Positions 1 through 11,774 of a stretch of 64,000 nucleotides of DNA are shown here, in pieces. How positions within the stretch are numbered: the first letter of the stretch is position 1; every line of letters starts with the position of its first letter. Position numbers and translations under genes: made by a program. The stretch spans positions 134,145,138 to 134,209,137 of the forward strand of contig JAPTHN010000001.1 of the NCBI GenBank assembly GCA_026936325.1, in the 5' to 3' direction. The notes below the pieces were generated by a model, which saw nothing but the letters and a program-made list of their open reading frames with translations, searched no databases and was not told where the DNA came from. This stretch comes from Platynereis dumerilii (lineage: Eukaryota > Annelida > Polychaeta > Phyllodocida > Nereididae).

Positions 1-279
1 CAGATTTAGAAAAAATTTCCACCAGAAGGTCAGTTCTGATGGTCTACAGTTTGCACCCCCATGTTAGATCAGAGATGGTCATTTTAAACTTGTTATTTGG
101 ACTTCAAACGTGGATGTACTTTCAGGTCAATTATGCATGACCGTTTTCAAATTATCAAAAAGGAACCACCTAAGATAGGTCTGGTTCTCATAGGGTTCAT
201 AGTTATGTAAAAATTGAAATGTTCCGATCGAGGCACCGGTCTGATCGTGGACACTCTCCCCTAGCCTGTATAAATTGTA
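1..279. other. unrecognised sequence before the foldback element
   Basis: No gene is recognised. A small CpG cluster lies at about 215-250 (four CpGs in some 35 bases) in an otherwise CpG-poor window. The last two bases before the foldback element (278-279) are TA, which may be its target duplication. Confidence 0.5.
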
Positions 280-1405
280 TTGCAACATCTAGCTGTACAT
301 GTATTATCTAGCACATCGCTAGTGTACATGCCAGATCTTGCACTTGTGTAGATGCACTATCTAGCACACTTGTCTAAATGCAAGATCTAGCATTTCCACA
401 ACTGCTAGATGTTGCATGTACACAACTGTGCCAGATAATGCATCTAGACAAGTGCAAGACCTTACACGTAGACAACTGAACTGTGCCAGATAATGCATCT
501 AGACAAGTGCAAGACCTTACACGTAGACAACTGAACTGTGCCAGATAATGCATCTAGACAAGTGCAAGACCTTACACATAGACAACTGAACTGTGCCAGA
601 TAATGCATCTAGACAAGTGCAAGACCTTACACGTAGACAACTGAACTGTGCCAGATAATGCATTTAGACAAGTGCAAGACCTTACACATAGACAACTGAA
701 CTGTGCCAGAAAATGCATCTAGACAGGTGCAAGACCTTACACATAGACAACTGAACTGTGCCTGATAATGCATCTAGACAAGTGCAAGACCTTACACATA
801 GACAACTGAACTGTGCCAGATAATGCATCTAGACAAGTGCAAGACCTTACACATAGACAACTGAACTGTGCCAGATAATGCATCTAGACAAGTGCAAGAC
901 CTTACACGTAGACAACTGAACTGTGCCAGATAATGCATCTAGACAGGTGCAAGACCTTACACATAGACAACTGAACTGTGCCAGATAATGCATCTAGACA
1001 AGTGCAAGACCTTACACATAGACAACTGAACTGTGCCAGATAATGCATCTAGACAAGTGCAAGACCTTACACATAGACAACTGAACTGTGCCAGATAATG
1101 CATCTAGACAAGTGCAAGACCTTACACATAGACAACTGAACTGTGCCAGATAATGCATCGAGACAGGTGCAAGATCTTACACGTAGACAACTGAACTGTG
1201 CTAGATAATGCATCTACACAAGAGCAAGATATTGCATGTAGACAACCTTGCAAGATAACACATCTACACAAGTGCAAGATATTAGAGGTAGACAACTGTG
1301 CAAGATAACGCACCTACACAACTGCAAGATATCGCATGTTCACTAGCGATGCGCAAGATAATGCATGTACATTAGTGTGCTAGCTAAATATGCTAGATCT
1401 TGCAA
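280..1405. mobile_element. Foldback (TIR) element with one amplified arm
   Basis: The ends are inverted: TTGCAACATCTAGC at 280 and GCTAGATCTTGCAA ending at 1405. Both are bordered by TA (278-279 and 1406-1407), as expected of a TA target duplication. A second inverted pair near 380-420 marks the turning point of a hairpin: TGCAAGATCTAGCA, a short spacer, then TGCTAGATGTTGCA. The left arm is therefore only about 110 bp and the right arm about 1 kb. Both arms are built from a degenerate unit of about 25 bp (TGCAAGATAATGCATGTAGAC-like); in the right arm a dimer of this unit was amplified into a 55-bp array. There is no transposase, so the element is non-autonomous. The Tc1/mariner-like assignment rests only on the TA and is tentative. 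Confidence 0.65.
426..1195 (+). repeat. 55-bp tandem array, 14 copies
   Basis: CTGTGCCAGATAATGCATC recurs exactly every 55 bases at 426, 481, 536 and so on to 1141, giving 14 units; a diverged one begins at 1196. Units differ at only a few sites (acgtag/acatag, aagtgc/aggtgc), so the array is young. From 1196 to 1400 it decays into units of about 50 and 25 bp. Each 55-mer is a dimer of a 25-bp ancestor: one half has AGATAATGCATCTAGAC, the other AGACCTTACACATAGAC. Confidence 0.95.
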
Positions 1406-1846
1406 TAATATGTCTATCTCTACTTATCTCTCCTTGTCTCTCTCTCACTCTCTAGTTTTATATCTATTTGTAATCTATATTTATGTCCATGTTCCCAAGT
1501 ATATTTCATCCGTTCCGTTGGGTGCTTAACTTTCTTTTTAAGCTTTAACTGTTAAAGGTATGTTATACGAATCTGTTTGCTTTTGCCATGTGCCCATGAT
1601 CAGAAAATTCAGCTGTTAAGAACATTAGGCCATTGTGCAGTTTTGACAGGGTATTGCCAGATTTGGTACCTGGTTCATAAAATCATGAACTCAAGTCTTT
1701 GGTGCATTCACAGACAGAAATGCCACAAAAAGGCAAATTGGGAGCTGAAAAACTTGGGAAACACGTGTAATCCTGTAAAACTACAGTTCTTAAGAAGATG
1801 CTAGAAAATCTGCACCTGACAGGCTCATTTTTATTAATTTTTGTAG

Positions 1847-1942
1847 ATCGCATGTTTTATGGTGATAGCAATAGGAAATTACTGCCGAAAATTAGCAAGA
1901 AAAATGAATTTCAAACAAACCCCAGTGTGCCAGTGAGTTCAG
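1847..1942 (+). CDS. possible internal or 3' exon, unknown protein
   Basis: A T-rich tract ending TTTTTGTAG (acceptor) precedes 96 bases, and TTCAG|GTGAAT is a plausible donor. Both boundaries are in phase 1 and the length is a multiple of three. The frame reads RMFYGDSNRKLLPKI and continues with K, N, S and P rich sequence. If the donor is not used, the frame stays open to a TGA at 1978-1980, and an AATAAA at 2871-2876 could end the transcript after a 3' UTR holding the large microsatellite. I recognise no family. The two splice signals and the amino-acid composition are the only support. Confidence 0.22.
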
Positions 1943-2273
1943 GTGAATCCGACCTGTCATTAAAACGCACCATCAACTGAATTGATGAAGAACCCCAAAT
2001 TTCAAATCTATGAATTCAACTGTAACATGTGTTGTGTGTTGTTTCTCATTGTTCAGAGAGATCTAAACCTTTTTTAAACATCTGTCTTCTTTCTTTTGTA
2101 TTATTTCCTTCCCTTCTTTACACCTTTTCATCTTTCCTGTCATTAATTATTTGTCTCTGCCTTTTTTGGTTCCTCTTCCTTTCCTTAATATTTTTTCCTC
2201 GTCATTTATCTCGTTCTGTTCCTAATCTTACCAATCTTCTGGTATTTTTCTTTTCTCTTCTTATCTCCTCATA

Positions 2274-2435
2274 CTTCCTTCCTTCCTTCCTTCCTTCCTT
2301 CCTTCCTTCCTTCCTTCCTTCCTTCCTTCCTTCCTTCCTTCCTTGCTTCCTTCCTTCCTTCCTTCCTTCCTTCCTTCCTTCCTTCCTTCCTTCCTTCCTT
2401 CCTTCCTTCCTTTCTTCCTTCCTTCCTTCCTTCCT
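2274..2435 (+). repeat. (CCTT)n microsatellite
   Basis: CTTC/CCTT repeats run almost uninterrupted, broken once by TTGC at about 2344 and once by TTTC at about 2411. The long overlapping ORFs on both strands here (poly PSFL, poly KEGR) are products of the repeat and not genes. Confidence 0.97.
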
Positions 2436-2815
2436 CTGTCCTTTCTTCCTTGTTTTCTTCCTCCCTTCTCCCCCTTCCCCCTTCCTTCCTTCTCCCCCTT
2501 CCCCCTCCCTCCTCCTCCTCCTCCTCTTTCTCCTCTCTTCCTCCTCCTCCCTCTTCCTTCCTACTCCTTCGTCATCCTTCCTCCTCCTCCTCCTCCTCCT
2601 CCTCCTCCTCCTCCTCCTCCTCCTCCTCCTCCTCCTCCTCCTCCTCCTCCTCCTCCTCCTCCCTCCCATCTCCCTTCTCTCTCCTCTCTACGGCATCTCT
2701 TCTCTCCTTGTCTCCCCCTGTCATCTTCCCTCTCCTTCCACCTCTCCCCTCTTGTCTTCTTCCTCTTCTCCCCTCATCTTTTTGCTTCTTTCTCCATCAA
2801 TCTGTGCCCACTCTG
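2436..2815 (+). repeat. Polypyrimidine tract with (CCT)n core
   Basis: The plus strand is nearly all C and T. A pure CCT/CTC run occupies about 2578-2663. With the preceding CCTT block this gives more than 500 bases of strand-asymmetric sequence with mirror symmetry, of the kind that can form triplex (H-)DNA. Confidence 0.9.
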
Positions 2816-3214
2816 TCTGTTTGAGTTTGTCCTAGAAGAGAGCAGACCAATATTGTTCCATTTCCTGTTCAATAAAAAATGTGACCTTAAAAATGTTGGA
2901 CAAAAAAGTACTCAATTTGTTTTTGCCTGCTATAAGCACTTCTACAGTTTCAGGTTTCAAGAATGACAAAAAAAGTACATGACAGGGCTGGGATTGCTGC
3001 TTATACAAAACCAGAAGGTAATGTCAATAACAGAAAAGATATCTAACTATATAGTCCAGCGCATGACAGTTATATTTATTCAAAGAAATGGAAAAATCGA
3101 ATTGTATTGTGCATTTTGTTAGAATATAATTATTGTTCCGAAATCATTACTTCAATATATGATTTTGAATCTTCAAAATTAGGGAAAAATAAATTCCTCA
3201 GTCTGTCTATCACA

Positions 3215-3440
3215 AACATGAATGAATCAAATCATTGGTCATTCTGATTAATGCAATTTGAATTGGTCGCTTCCAAATCGAAAATACTGGAAAGCGCATT
3301 TTGAATCAAAACCATTTTGAATTGGTCACTCTCAAATCAAAGTAATTTGAATTGGTCACCCTCTAATCAACACCAGTTGAATTTGTCACTTCCGAATCAA
3401 AAATGTTTTGAATTGGTCACTTTCTGATCAATACCATTAA
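3215..3440 (+). repeat. Degenerate 30-bp tandem repeat
   Basis: TTTGAATTGGTCACTCTCAA-like units followed by ATCAA start near 3257, 3316, 3347, 3376 and 3407, with a weaker unit near 3217. Spacing is about 30 bp apart from one doubled gap. Units differ at several positions, so the array is old. Confidence 0.7.
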
Positions 3441-3714
3441 ATAGTCATGTACTTTTTTATGAAAAACAACTTTGAAGACGAAGAAGAATATTATTTATTT
3501 GCAACTTTATATATTACAATTACATAATATTAACTTTCAAATCAAAACCTACATGTAAGGTATGCTTTACTTTTTCAATTAGACAGGTGACTATAATAAT
3601 GCACACCTGTAAACTGCCTGTAGTCTGGTGGCCATGGCAACAGAAATATTTGTACTGAGATTGGTTGCTTGCCAAATTCTGTTTAAACTTCAAAAGTTAT
3701 TATCTCTTGAGTCA

Positions 3715-3902
3715 CACTCTAAAAAAATTCAGACAAAATTGGTTTTTTAGATTCAAAATGGTTTTTTGAAAAACCAAATTTCAATGCAAAAAACCAAAAT
3801 GGATTTTTTTTAAATCCTTTTTGGTTTTGCATTGAAATTTGGTTTTTCAAAAAACCATTTTGAATCTAAAAAACCAATTTTGTCCCGACATTTTTTAGAG
3901 TG
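3715..3902 (+). mobile_element. Hairpin MITE, CACTCT family, copy 1
   Basis: This 188-bp near-perfect palindrome begins CACTCTAAAAAAA and ends TTTTTTAGAGTG. The arms are about 90 bp and join with almost no loop. A 2-bp duplication, CA, flanks it (TCA|element|CAG). Orientation is set by two asymmetries: the left end has ATTCAGAC and the right end, reverse-complemented, TGTCGGGAC; and the left arm has six A's after AATGC where the right has four. CACT termini with a 2-bp duplication suggest the CACTA/Mirage/Chapaev (CMC) superfamily, by inference only. Confidence 0.88.
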
Positions 3903-4814
3903 CAGTCTGCGGAGGAATGCTTTTCGTTTTTGCTATCAGCTTCAAGTTTGAATTATTGTCAGGTAGCCAAAGGAAATTAAATCTGCAGACTTGTAATGAA
4001 GAGAAGTGAAATTTGAAGATGGGAGATAGGTGGAGGCCTGTGGGGGAGGCCTGCACAATGAGGCTGAAGTTATCAGTGACCAACCAGGATTTATTGGTGC
4101 AGCCCTGACAGGGAAATGGGCGCAAAAGCATTTCCATTGGTGGACTTGCATTGCAACCAAGTTTCCTCAATTCTCTCTCCTTTGAAAGATTTTCTTGCCC
4201 CGATTTATGCTTTTTAGGGTCACTTTTGGGTTGTGTTTGACCAGTAGCCTGATCTTTCAGGTATACATTCCAGCAGAGATAGTATTGGCTGGACAAGTCT
4301 GGGCACGATCCCTCGATTCCAATGCAGTCATGCAGTCCCTGGGGCATGTTGAGGACATGAAGAGTATTTTTGCCATCTATTATACCTTGTTAAATTTGGG
4401 TATTTGGATCTTTATTGGAGTTGTTTTGTATGAAGTGATTGGAATCTAAATTTAGTTCTTGCCTTTGTCTCCTTTTTGTGAATTGGCTGCACTTTCAAAG
4501 TTTGAAACTCTTCTTCACATGTTGGATGCAACTCTTTGCATGGAAACCAAAGTGATTGGAGTTTTGGACTGATCTGCTTTTTTGCATGGGGAGAGTTGGC
4601 AGTGTGTGGTTTTTGTGGGCCCTACCAAAGTCATAACCCCGTTGTATAAGGGCTGTATGTGTTCCAGAATGTCTGTGACTCCCTCTCTCTCCCTCTCTCC
4701 CTTTCCTCTCCAGTTGGGTGGTTTTATGCAGAGTAGGTATTCCATAAAAGGAAGTCAGAGGATGGTGCTGCTCCGAATGATCTGTTAGGATATGCAAATT
4801 TCTGCACGCGTTTA

Positions 4815-5250
4815 CTGTCTAGACGCACTTTCAGGGTGAGCAGCGGGGCCAGGGTATATGGGGGAGCCCTCAGACTGCAAAGTTAGGAGGGGGTGGTTGA
4901 GTATATACAAAAGACTTCTTACATCCTACCCAGTCACCCCCGACGATCAGGCTTTGAAAGCAAGAGGAAAAAAAAGCAAAAACAGCCTTACATGGAAGGG
5001 GGGGGGGGGTAGAAAGGAGCAGGATGAGGGGGCGACGCACTTCTCCCGGTGCCCCCCTGACCTTCAGCTCGTGGGCCCCACGCGACAGTCCTAGCCTAGC
5101 CCCATCTTTAATACAGGTGCCTATAGAAATGCACAAACCGTGACGGCCGAATGACAGGTGAATCGGCACCCCCAAAACACCCTCCCCTTAGTCCCCGTCC
5201 AAGTTGAAGTAGGTTCCAAGGCCTTGCAATAACCCCCCCCCCCCCCTTCT
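4815..5250. other. GC-rich, CpG-bearing block with homopolymer G and C runs
   Basis: Composition differs sharply from the flanks: a G run near 4999-5009, a CpG-rich stretch around 5030-5095, and a C run near 5230-5246. It may be a degraded GC-rich transposon. I found no paired ends or duplicated target. Overlapping ORFs on both strands (4858-5094 plus, 4870-5175 minus) have no splice support. Confidence 0.4.
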
Positions 5251-8200
5251 TCCTTTTTTCGTCTCCTACCCTTGCTTTCTTCCCCTCCGTCCAATAATAT
5301 CCGTCAACCAGCTGAATTATGAAAAATGAATCTCTATCATACAGTTTTAAAAGTGCAATTCATCATCGCATGCTCTCAATGGTAGTTAACAAAACTTTGT
5401 GAGGACAAAAAAGATAGGAGCCAGTACAGAAAGCATCAGATAGAGCATTAATGTCTTACATGATATTTGCAACAGTTGCATGGAAGTCTGTGAGTAATTG
5501 CCCACCCACTAAATCACCCTTCGTTTGCAGGGCCATACAATTAGGCACAGGTTGTCTGGTAATGGGGCTACAGGAAACTGCTTTGAAAATCAGCTCACTT
5601 AATCTAGCAGACAGGCTGACGTTCGAGCCTTTTTATTGTGCTCCTTGAACGGTTTATGATTGATTCCATAAAGGAAAATAATTTGCAATCTAAAGGATCC
5701 AGACAGAGGTGTCATTCAACGTTCTGATGATTCAGGAGCCAGGAGATCGAGTATTGTGCACTCCGCATGAATTGAAGGAATGTCAAGGAAATGAAACAAA
5801 TAAGAATAAGATATAGACAGCTCCAGACATTTCAAAAGGAAAGATTTTCAATAGTGTCACTCAGACTAAGCTCAGCAGCTGTATACACCAGGACACTCAG
5901 AGCTACTCAGAGATAGCCAGACAAGCTGTGTCCATTTAGAGGCTTGGACTTTCTTGAAGGAAGACAGTCAGACACGTCTCAAACAAGGGCTGTCAGGGGC
6001 AGCAAATGGTCAAGAGAAAAGCCCTTGAAAAGTTTTTTGAAAGAGGAGCTTGCCCCACAGATGCCAGTGTCCACTAAACATAAAGAAATCCAGTGTTTCC
6101 TTTTGTGGACCACATGTCTCGCCCCAGTCGGCTGACTGTGGGGTCATGGTGTCAGTCCTGTTACCAGTATTCATGTCATTCACGTCACATGTATATTTTG
6201 GATAATATCATTGGAGAAATTCGATGACATAGCAACAGGTCCATTGAAAAGGTCCTATTTATTTTGCCTTATAGCGCAGCTTATTCCGAGGGCATATGAC
6301 CAAGGCATACAAAGTGAACACAGAGGACTGGACACAAAATGGTCCCTTTGTGTGGAAATGGACTTAGAGACAGTCGTTTTTGGTGTCCTGCAAAAAGGCT
6401 TTTGTGTCCAGCAGCTGACATGTCACAACATATTTCAACAGGCCTACACGGAGAGGGCAGAAGCACTGGCCCGTCTTACGTAAAGATCTGTTTTCCAGAT
6501 TTGCAGTCAATTTTTTTGGTCAAGAGCATGCAGTCATGCCCACAGCACAGTTGAACACACTGGACTGCTTTTGTTGGTGGAGGATTTCAACTTTGCCCTC
6601 CATAGACATGTCCTGTGTCTAGAGGAAATTGTCCACTTTCACCTCCTGTTCCACTTTTGGATCTGGGGTCACTAGGCAGTTTAACAAACTCGAGGACACC
6701 AGATGCCAACTAATTATGGAAGATGCACAGTGCATGGCCCCAATGCCCCAATGCAGATGCCAATGGGTATGGGTGCACCAAATTCCTCCACACACATCCA
6801 ATGGCCCTTCTTATTGCCCTACACACCCTCCTATCCTATTGCACGCCCTCCATTGCATGCCGGATGGTACCAAATAACACGGGCATCTGGGCTTTCTCAT
6901 TAGAACGATTTTTGGGCCGGTAGAAAAGTCGTTTAGGGCTCCTTGGTGCGGGCATTGGCACATTAGGATGGTTTGAAGGGTATTTGTGCATGAGAGATCC
7001 CCATCAACAGGATTTTAGGTTCTCTGATTGCCCATAGGCTGCTTCCAGTATCATCTTGGAGCTGGCATGCATTGGCCATTGCATGGGTCAGCAATAGTTC
7101 AACTAAAAGATGGGTCAGGGGCAGGTCGGAGGATGCTATGGCCATGTGGCATGCCATTGTTATAGTGGCAACTGACCACTGGGATGACCACTGTGATACA
7201 CTCAAGTGATGCTAATTGGTCCATTGTAGCAGAAATTCGGTTTTATTCAGTTTTTAAATGTTCTGCACTTCCTTGGACCTTCGGCCTCCCTGGACCCTCC
7301 CTGATTGCAGGCCCTCCCTCCCCATATACTCTATAGCCTGAGGTCAAACTGATGAAGACAGTTGCATCTGGGAGCCCTTTTGCCCTGGGTCCTGGAAATT
7401 ATCGCAACGATTATCTCCACTATTGTGTCTCAGAGAGTCTTACAATTGTCTGGATTGGCGAATTTGACCAGAACGGATGGAAATGACAGAGACAGACCCC
7501 ACCCAGTTACAAGAGGAATATGACAAGCAATGACAAGCCATGACAAGCATCCTGAAGCATTCCAAGCACCCCAAGCATTGCAAATTAAAAGCAACCAACA
7601 CTGGCCACCGTGTTCATATATATATGCGTTATTTACATGCAAGGGTGCTCACCCTGCACCCCAGATGGTCTGATAGGGCTGTGATTTGGGGTGAGGTCAC
7701 CAATTGCATGATGTCCTCCATATTACGTGATTCTCCTAAGTGCGAGGGCATATCTTTTGTCATCCTACACTAATGCTGGGTCAATGCTTCCCATCCTGTG
7801 GTGTAATAACCACATTCAATATTTACCATTATCCTGTTCAACTATTTCTTGAGCGTGTTATGGACAATGTCTTTCCCTGGTCTTTCTCCCTGCATTCCCC
7901 ATCACTGGGGACTTCAATGGCTTCTGGTGTACTCTGGGACAATAGTACATGTCCTAAGATGGGTGCTGGTCATTTCTGATGTGTTCATAACTTCCTCAGT
8001 TTCATTGTGATGGGTCTTGAATCATGTGTTATGCATTATGAGTTGAATCATGCATGTGTTGTCAGTTGAATCAGGTGTTGTGCATGATTTGTGAGGCTCC
8101 TGAACTCTTCTGTGAATTGCTCAATGAATTGTCCACAGAATTGTTCAGCTGGCATTCCTCCATTTCTTCAGACCAGCGAATGTAGAAACCTCTTTCGAAA

Positions 8201-9164
8201 TATCGTGAACAGCATCCACAACAGGGGGACATCCTTTCAAAGTCTTGATTTACTTCGGGTTCTCATACTACCTGCCTTCCCTACTGAATGAGTTTTCAAA
8301 GCTTACCAAATCCAAATAGGCAGTCCAGGAGACCACGTTCTAAGGCAAAGGCTCTGGGACCAAGGCTCTGAAATGGAGGCTCTTAGACCAACAATTAAGG
8401 CCCTTGGACTAAGACCCAACGACCAAATCCCTGGGACCAAGGACGACGAATCTTGACTCTTTTAATGCATCTTCTATAATTTTTTTAACCTCTAAAGATT
8501 CAAATCTCTGTGTTATCATGGAATTTATGCAAAACATATCAAACACCATCAAAGTAAAGATGGAATGATTCCTGAATGATGTAACTCTATATCTCCTTCT
8601 CAAAGTCTTTGTGAGAGTCAAACTTGAATACTAAAACATTTGAATCGTGATAAATTCCCTGTCTTGAATGTGACTCCAACTGAAAGTGGGAGTTGCCATC
8701 TATATGGTGCATCCTAAATGTGTCTCAAGTGTCTAAAAGTTAATTCTGCACTTGTTCTCTTCTTGTCATATAATGTTTCCATTTCATTGTGAAACCTATC
8801 TCCAGGTCTGCCAGCACTCAAGGTGCTAAATTCGTCCTGTCAGACTGTAGATAGATTCAATGAAGTGCCTTATTTTGGGAAGCAAATTGGAATGGCAAGA
8901 TGGGTTAGATTTCATAGTCATTTGGCTCATTCCAGTCACTTTCAGTATTACTGCCATTATTCTATTATTCCACTTTCTATATATATTCAATGAGATGATC
9001 TGACCTCCCATAAATGCTATAAACGGTTGTCCCATTCATAGTCAATGTCCAGTCAAAGCATTGTCCAGACTGAGTCCTATTCATGTATCTATTCTTGCAT
9101 AGGAGAACAATGGGGTCATTGTAATTACATGGGTAAGGTGACAGGTTGGATACTTGAAATGGCC
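5251..9164. other. unrecognised gene-free sequence
   Basis: I see no supported gene. Decayed short-period repeats include GACAAGC-like units at about 7519-7575 and GGGACCAAGGCTCTG-like units at about 8345-8445. A TGATTGATT motif (Pbx/Hox type) lies at about 5656. ORFs such as those near 6211-6483 and 6629-6923 overlap on several frames and look like chance. Confidence 0.4.
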
Positions 9165-9460
9165 AGGCAGGCTGCAACGGAGAAGAAAGATGAGGAGGAG
9201 GAAAGGGAGGAAGGGGAGAGAGAAACAGAGGAAGAAAGGGAGGCAAACCTGGAGGATGAGGAAGGGATAGAGGATGAATGGGAAGTGGGAAAAGAAGAAG
9301 AGAAAAAGATATGAGAGAAGAGGAAGAACACGAGGAAGCAAGGGGAAACGCAGGGAGGGAGGAAAGGGATAATAGAGAAAAGGAATCAATGAAGGAATAA
9401 TTGAGGAGGGAGAGAGAAAGAAAGACACAAAGCAAAAGCATATTTTTATGAATATCAAAT
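9165..9460 (+). repeat. Purine-rich (GGA/GAA) tract
   Basis: About 280 bases of nearly pure G and A on the plus strand without a fixed unit. The mirror-image ORFs (poly-E/R on plus, poly-S/F/L on minus) follow from composition. A weaker purine tract continues at about 9610-9765. Confidence 0.85.
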
Positions 9461-9765
9461 AAACAGAATGACGGAGAAAGGCTTTAAGAAGAAGTTGGGT
9501 CAGCAAAAAAGCATATATATCTTTTCAAGAAAGTGAAGATTGGGATAACTTGGGAACTATTATAGAGAAATATGATTGGAAGGAGCATGCTCTGTCATGC
9601 AAGCTCATGCAGTAGTGAAAGAGGAAAGTGAAGAACCTATAAGACAAAATGCAGAAGAAAGATGAAGAGAAAAGAAGGAAGAGAAGATGAAGAATGGGGG
9701 AGGGAAGGAGTATAATTGAGCTGAAACTTCAAGGAAGGGGAGGATGGGGAGAGGGGAAGCAAGGA

Positions 9766-10179
9766 ACAGCAAGGTTATTAGCCAAGGGCATCTCTGGACC
9801 TTCATCAAAAGAATCTGGTTCAAAATCAAAAGATTTTTGAAAATGCTGAGAGCCCACTGGTCCAGCAATCAGGTGATTGGAGAGCCCTTGTTACACAATT
9901 GAAACCTACACCCCATGAGGAAAGGGCTTAGGCCAAAACTGACAGAGGGACACTGAACTAATCCACCTAACACATGAGGTTGATTGGCCCTTGTTGCAGG
10001 TGCCTGGTAACCTAAGAAACATATGTAGAACTCCACTGACAATGTAGGGCATTAGTCAAAGAATTAGCAGCAGCATTACCTGGGCATTATCTGAGGCATT
10101 ACCCAAAGGCATTAACAGAAATTTCTTTAACAAGTTAAACCTGATGGGTGTCCTGTTGCATACAGCCTCTGTCAAAAGT
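9766..10179. other. no recognisable feature
   Basis: Ordinary unique-looking sequence with a few GGCATTA/GCATTACC echoes near 10045-10115. No gene or structured repeat seen. Confidence 0.4.
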
Positions 10180-10830
10180 TTTAGAACTGATTGTTATCTG
10201 TCTTAGATTCCATAATAGTATTTGTCACTATTTAAACCGATACCATGCAGGGCATAGCATGGCTTCTCCCATAATTGTGAGTCTGAGAATGTCTTAAAAA
10301 GCAACAAATATGCCTCATTTGGGGCTGGAGTCTTATTAGATATGTCTAAAACCATTTGCAGAACCTTTAATTAAAAGCTTCAGAAGACAACCAGAAAATC
10401 ACACACTATAAATAAGTTTGCTCCTATTAGAGCTTAATGTGGGTTCTTCTAATTTGAGGCTTCCCTGCATGTAGGCCCATTCACCAGGATAATTGCTACA
10501 ATTGTTTACAAAAGTTCTTTGAATTGTTTCCAGCAGTCTTTAATTGAATTAAAGAGAAAATGTTAGTTGAGAAAATGAAAGCTACTGCATATCCAACTTA
10601 ATTAGGTTTTATGCAGAGAAGTGCCCTGCCAACATTTAGTCTGTTAGTTTTTCTGTTTTTGTTACATGTTTTGATTTCAGGATTTTCTTCCTGCTTGGAA
10701 TTAGCAATCTGGGCAATTTGCTGGGGAGATAAATCAATTAAGAGGAATGTTTGCTTTGTTTCCACATGCAGACTGCCTTGTATGTTTGGCATCAGATGAA
10801 CACAACTTGATAGTTTCATTTTACCACATC
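10180..10830. promoter_or_regulatory. candidate TAATTA-rich cis-regulatory block
   Basis: Homeodomain-type cores cluster here: CTTTAATTAAAAG near 10367, CTTTAATTGAATTAAAG near 10538, CTTAATTAGG near 10597 and TCAATTAAG near 10734, within low-repeat AT-rich sequence of even texture. This resembles developmental conserved non-coding elements. The ORF at 10611-10799 has a signal-peptide-like start but overlaps the motif cluster and lacks other support. Conservation cannot be seen from a single sequence. Confidence 0.25.
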
Positions 10831-11334
10831 TGTGCTTGTCTGAGGGACTGGGTACTTTTCAGAGAAATATATCTGTAGTCCTCACTGCACCACTCAGATT
10901 TCTACACACACCAGAACATAATGGGCAGAAAAGATGTTCAAATCTTGACACAGAAGAGGAAGAAAACCAACAACAGACTCTCAGGGAGGTCCTGTTATCT
11001 TCAGTCCACAGATGGCATTTTCCCAATTCTCTCAAATTGTGTAACGGAATGCAAGCATGGTGCATGATACAATGGTGTATGGTACATGATGCATGGAAGA
11101 TACAACAACTTATGTATGGGGCATATTTCATCCATATACAAAAGGACAATGGTGTTCAGCTGCAAAAGGTACAAAATGGACCATAACTCTGTCAGGGGTG
11201 GACCTTTTGTGTAAAGGAAATAGGGGGATTCTGAGAAAACCTGTTGGAGATTTAAAATAGGAAGGAAACTGCCTGCATTCCATAGGGATGACAACTTGGC
11301 TAAGTGGACCATTGAGGGGGACTATAATACTGGA

Positions 11335-11490
11335 CCACAGAGGATCTGGTGGTGGACAATGTTGTGGACACTTGTTAACAATAGGACAATGGTCAGACAA
11401 TAGGCAAACAATGACCAAACAATAGACTAAACAATAGACAAACAATAGCCACAACAATGGTTATAACAATAGCTCAACAATGACCACCCC
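11335..11490 (+). repeat. Degenerate ACAATAG-type short repeat
   Basis: ACAATAGAC / ACAATGACC-like words recur about every 10-15 bases some twelve times. No two adjacent units are identical, so it is an old array. Confidence 0.65.
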
Positions 11491-11774
11491 ACCAAGGGCA
11501 AACTGAGGCCCTAAGAGGACACTTTGGGGCAGTTATATTCTTGCAACATTGGGGTAACATGGCAGTTACAATGCAATACTGTATAAGAAAGAGAGTAAGA
11601 TGGCAGTAAGCCCATATTATATAAAAGGTCCCAGAGGGGAGCAACCAAGTAGAATGAGTGGATAAAACAAGGGACTCAAGGGAGTAATATCTATAGTATA
11701 GTGATAGATAGCAAGGATGGGTAAGATTGTATGATTATTGGTACTATTGGAGTGATAATGAAGTAATAACTAAT

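Noticed and set aside
426-1195. Regularly spaced repeats that might suggest a CRISPR array
   Set aside because: Whole 55-bp units repeat with no variable spacers, inside a transposon-like foldback in eukaryotic DNA.
2029-2966. Long ORFs of 155-268 codons on both strands at 2.0-3.0 kb
   Set aside because: They run through CCTT and CCT microsatellites and encode only poly-P/S/F/L or poly-K/E/G/R; all frames are open, which is a repeat artefact.
3895-4449. Overlapping ORFs of 150 (minus) and 84 (plus) codons
   Set aside because: Both read across the same DNA; the minus frame starts inside the MITE edge region and neither has paired splice signals or a recognised domain. A CTTTCAG acceptor-like site at 4260 lacks a donor.
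10611-10799. 62-codon ORF with a signal-peptide-like start and several Cys
   Set aside because: T-rich sequence readily yields hydrophobic leaders; it overlaps the TAATTA cluster and has no other gene signal.
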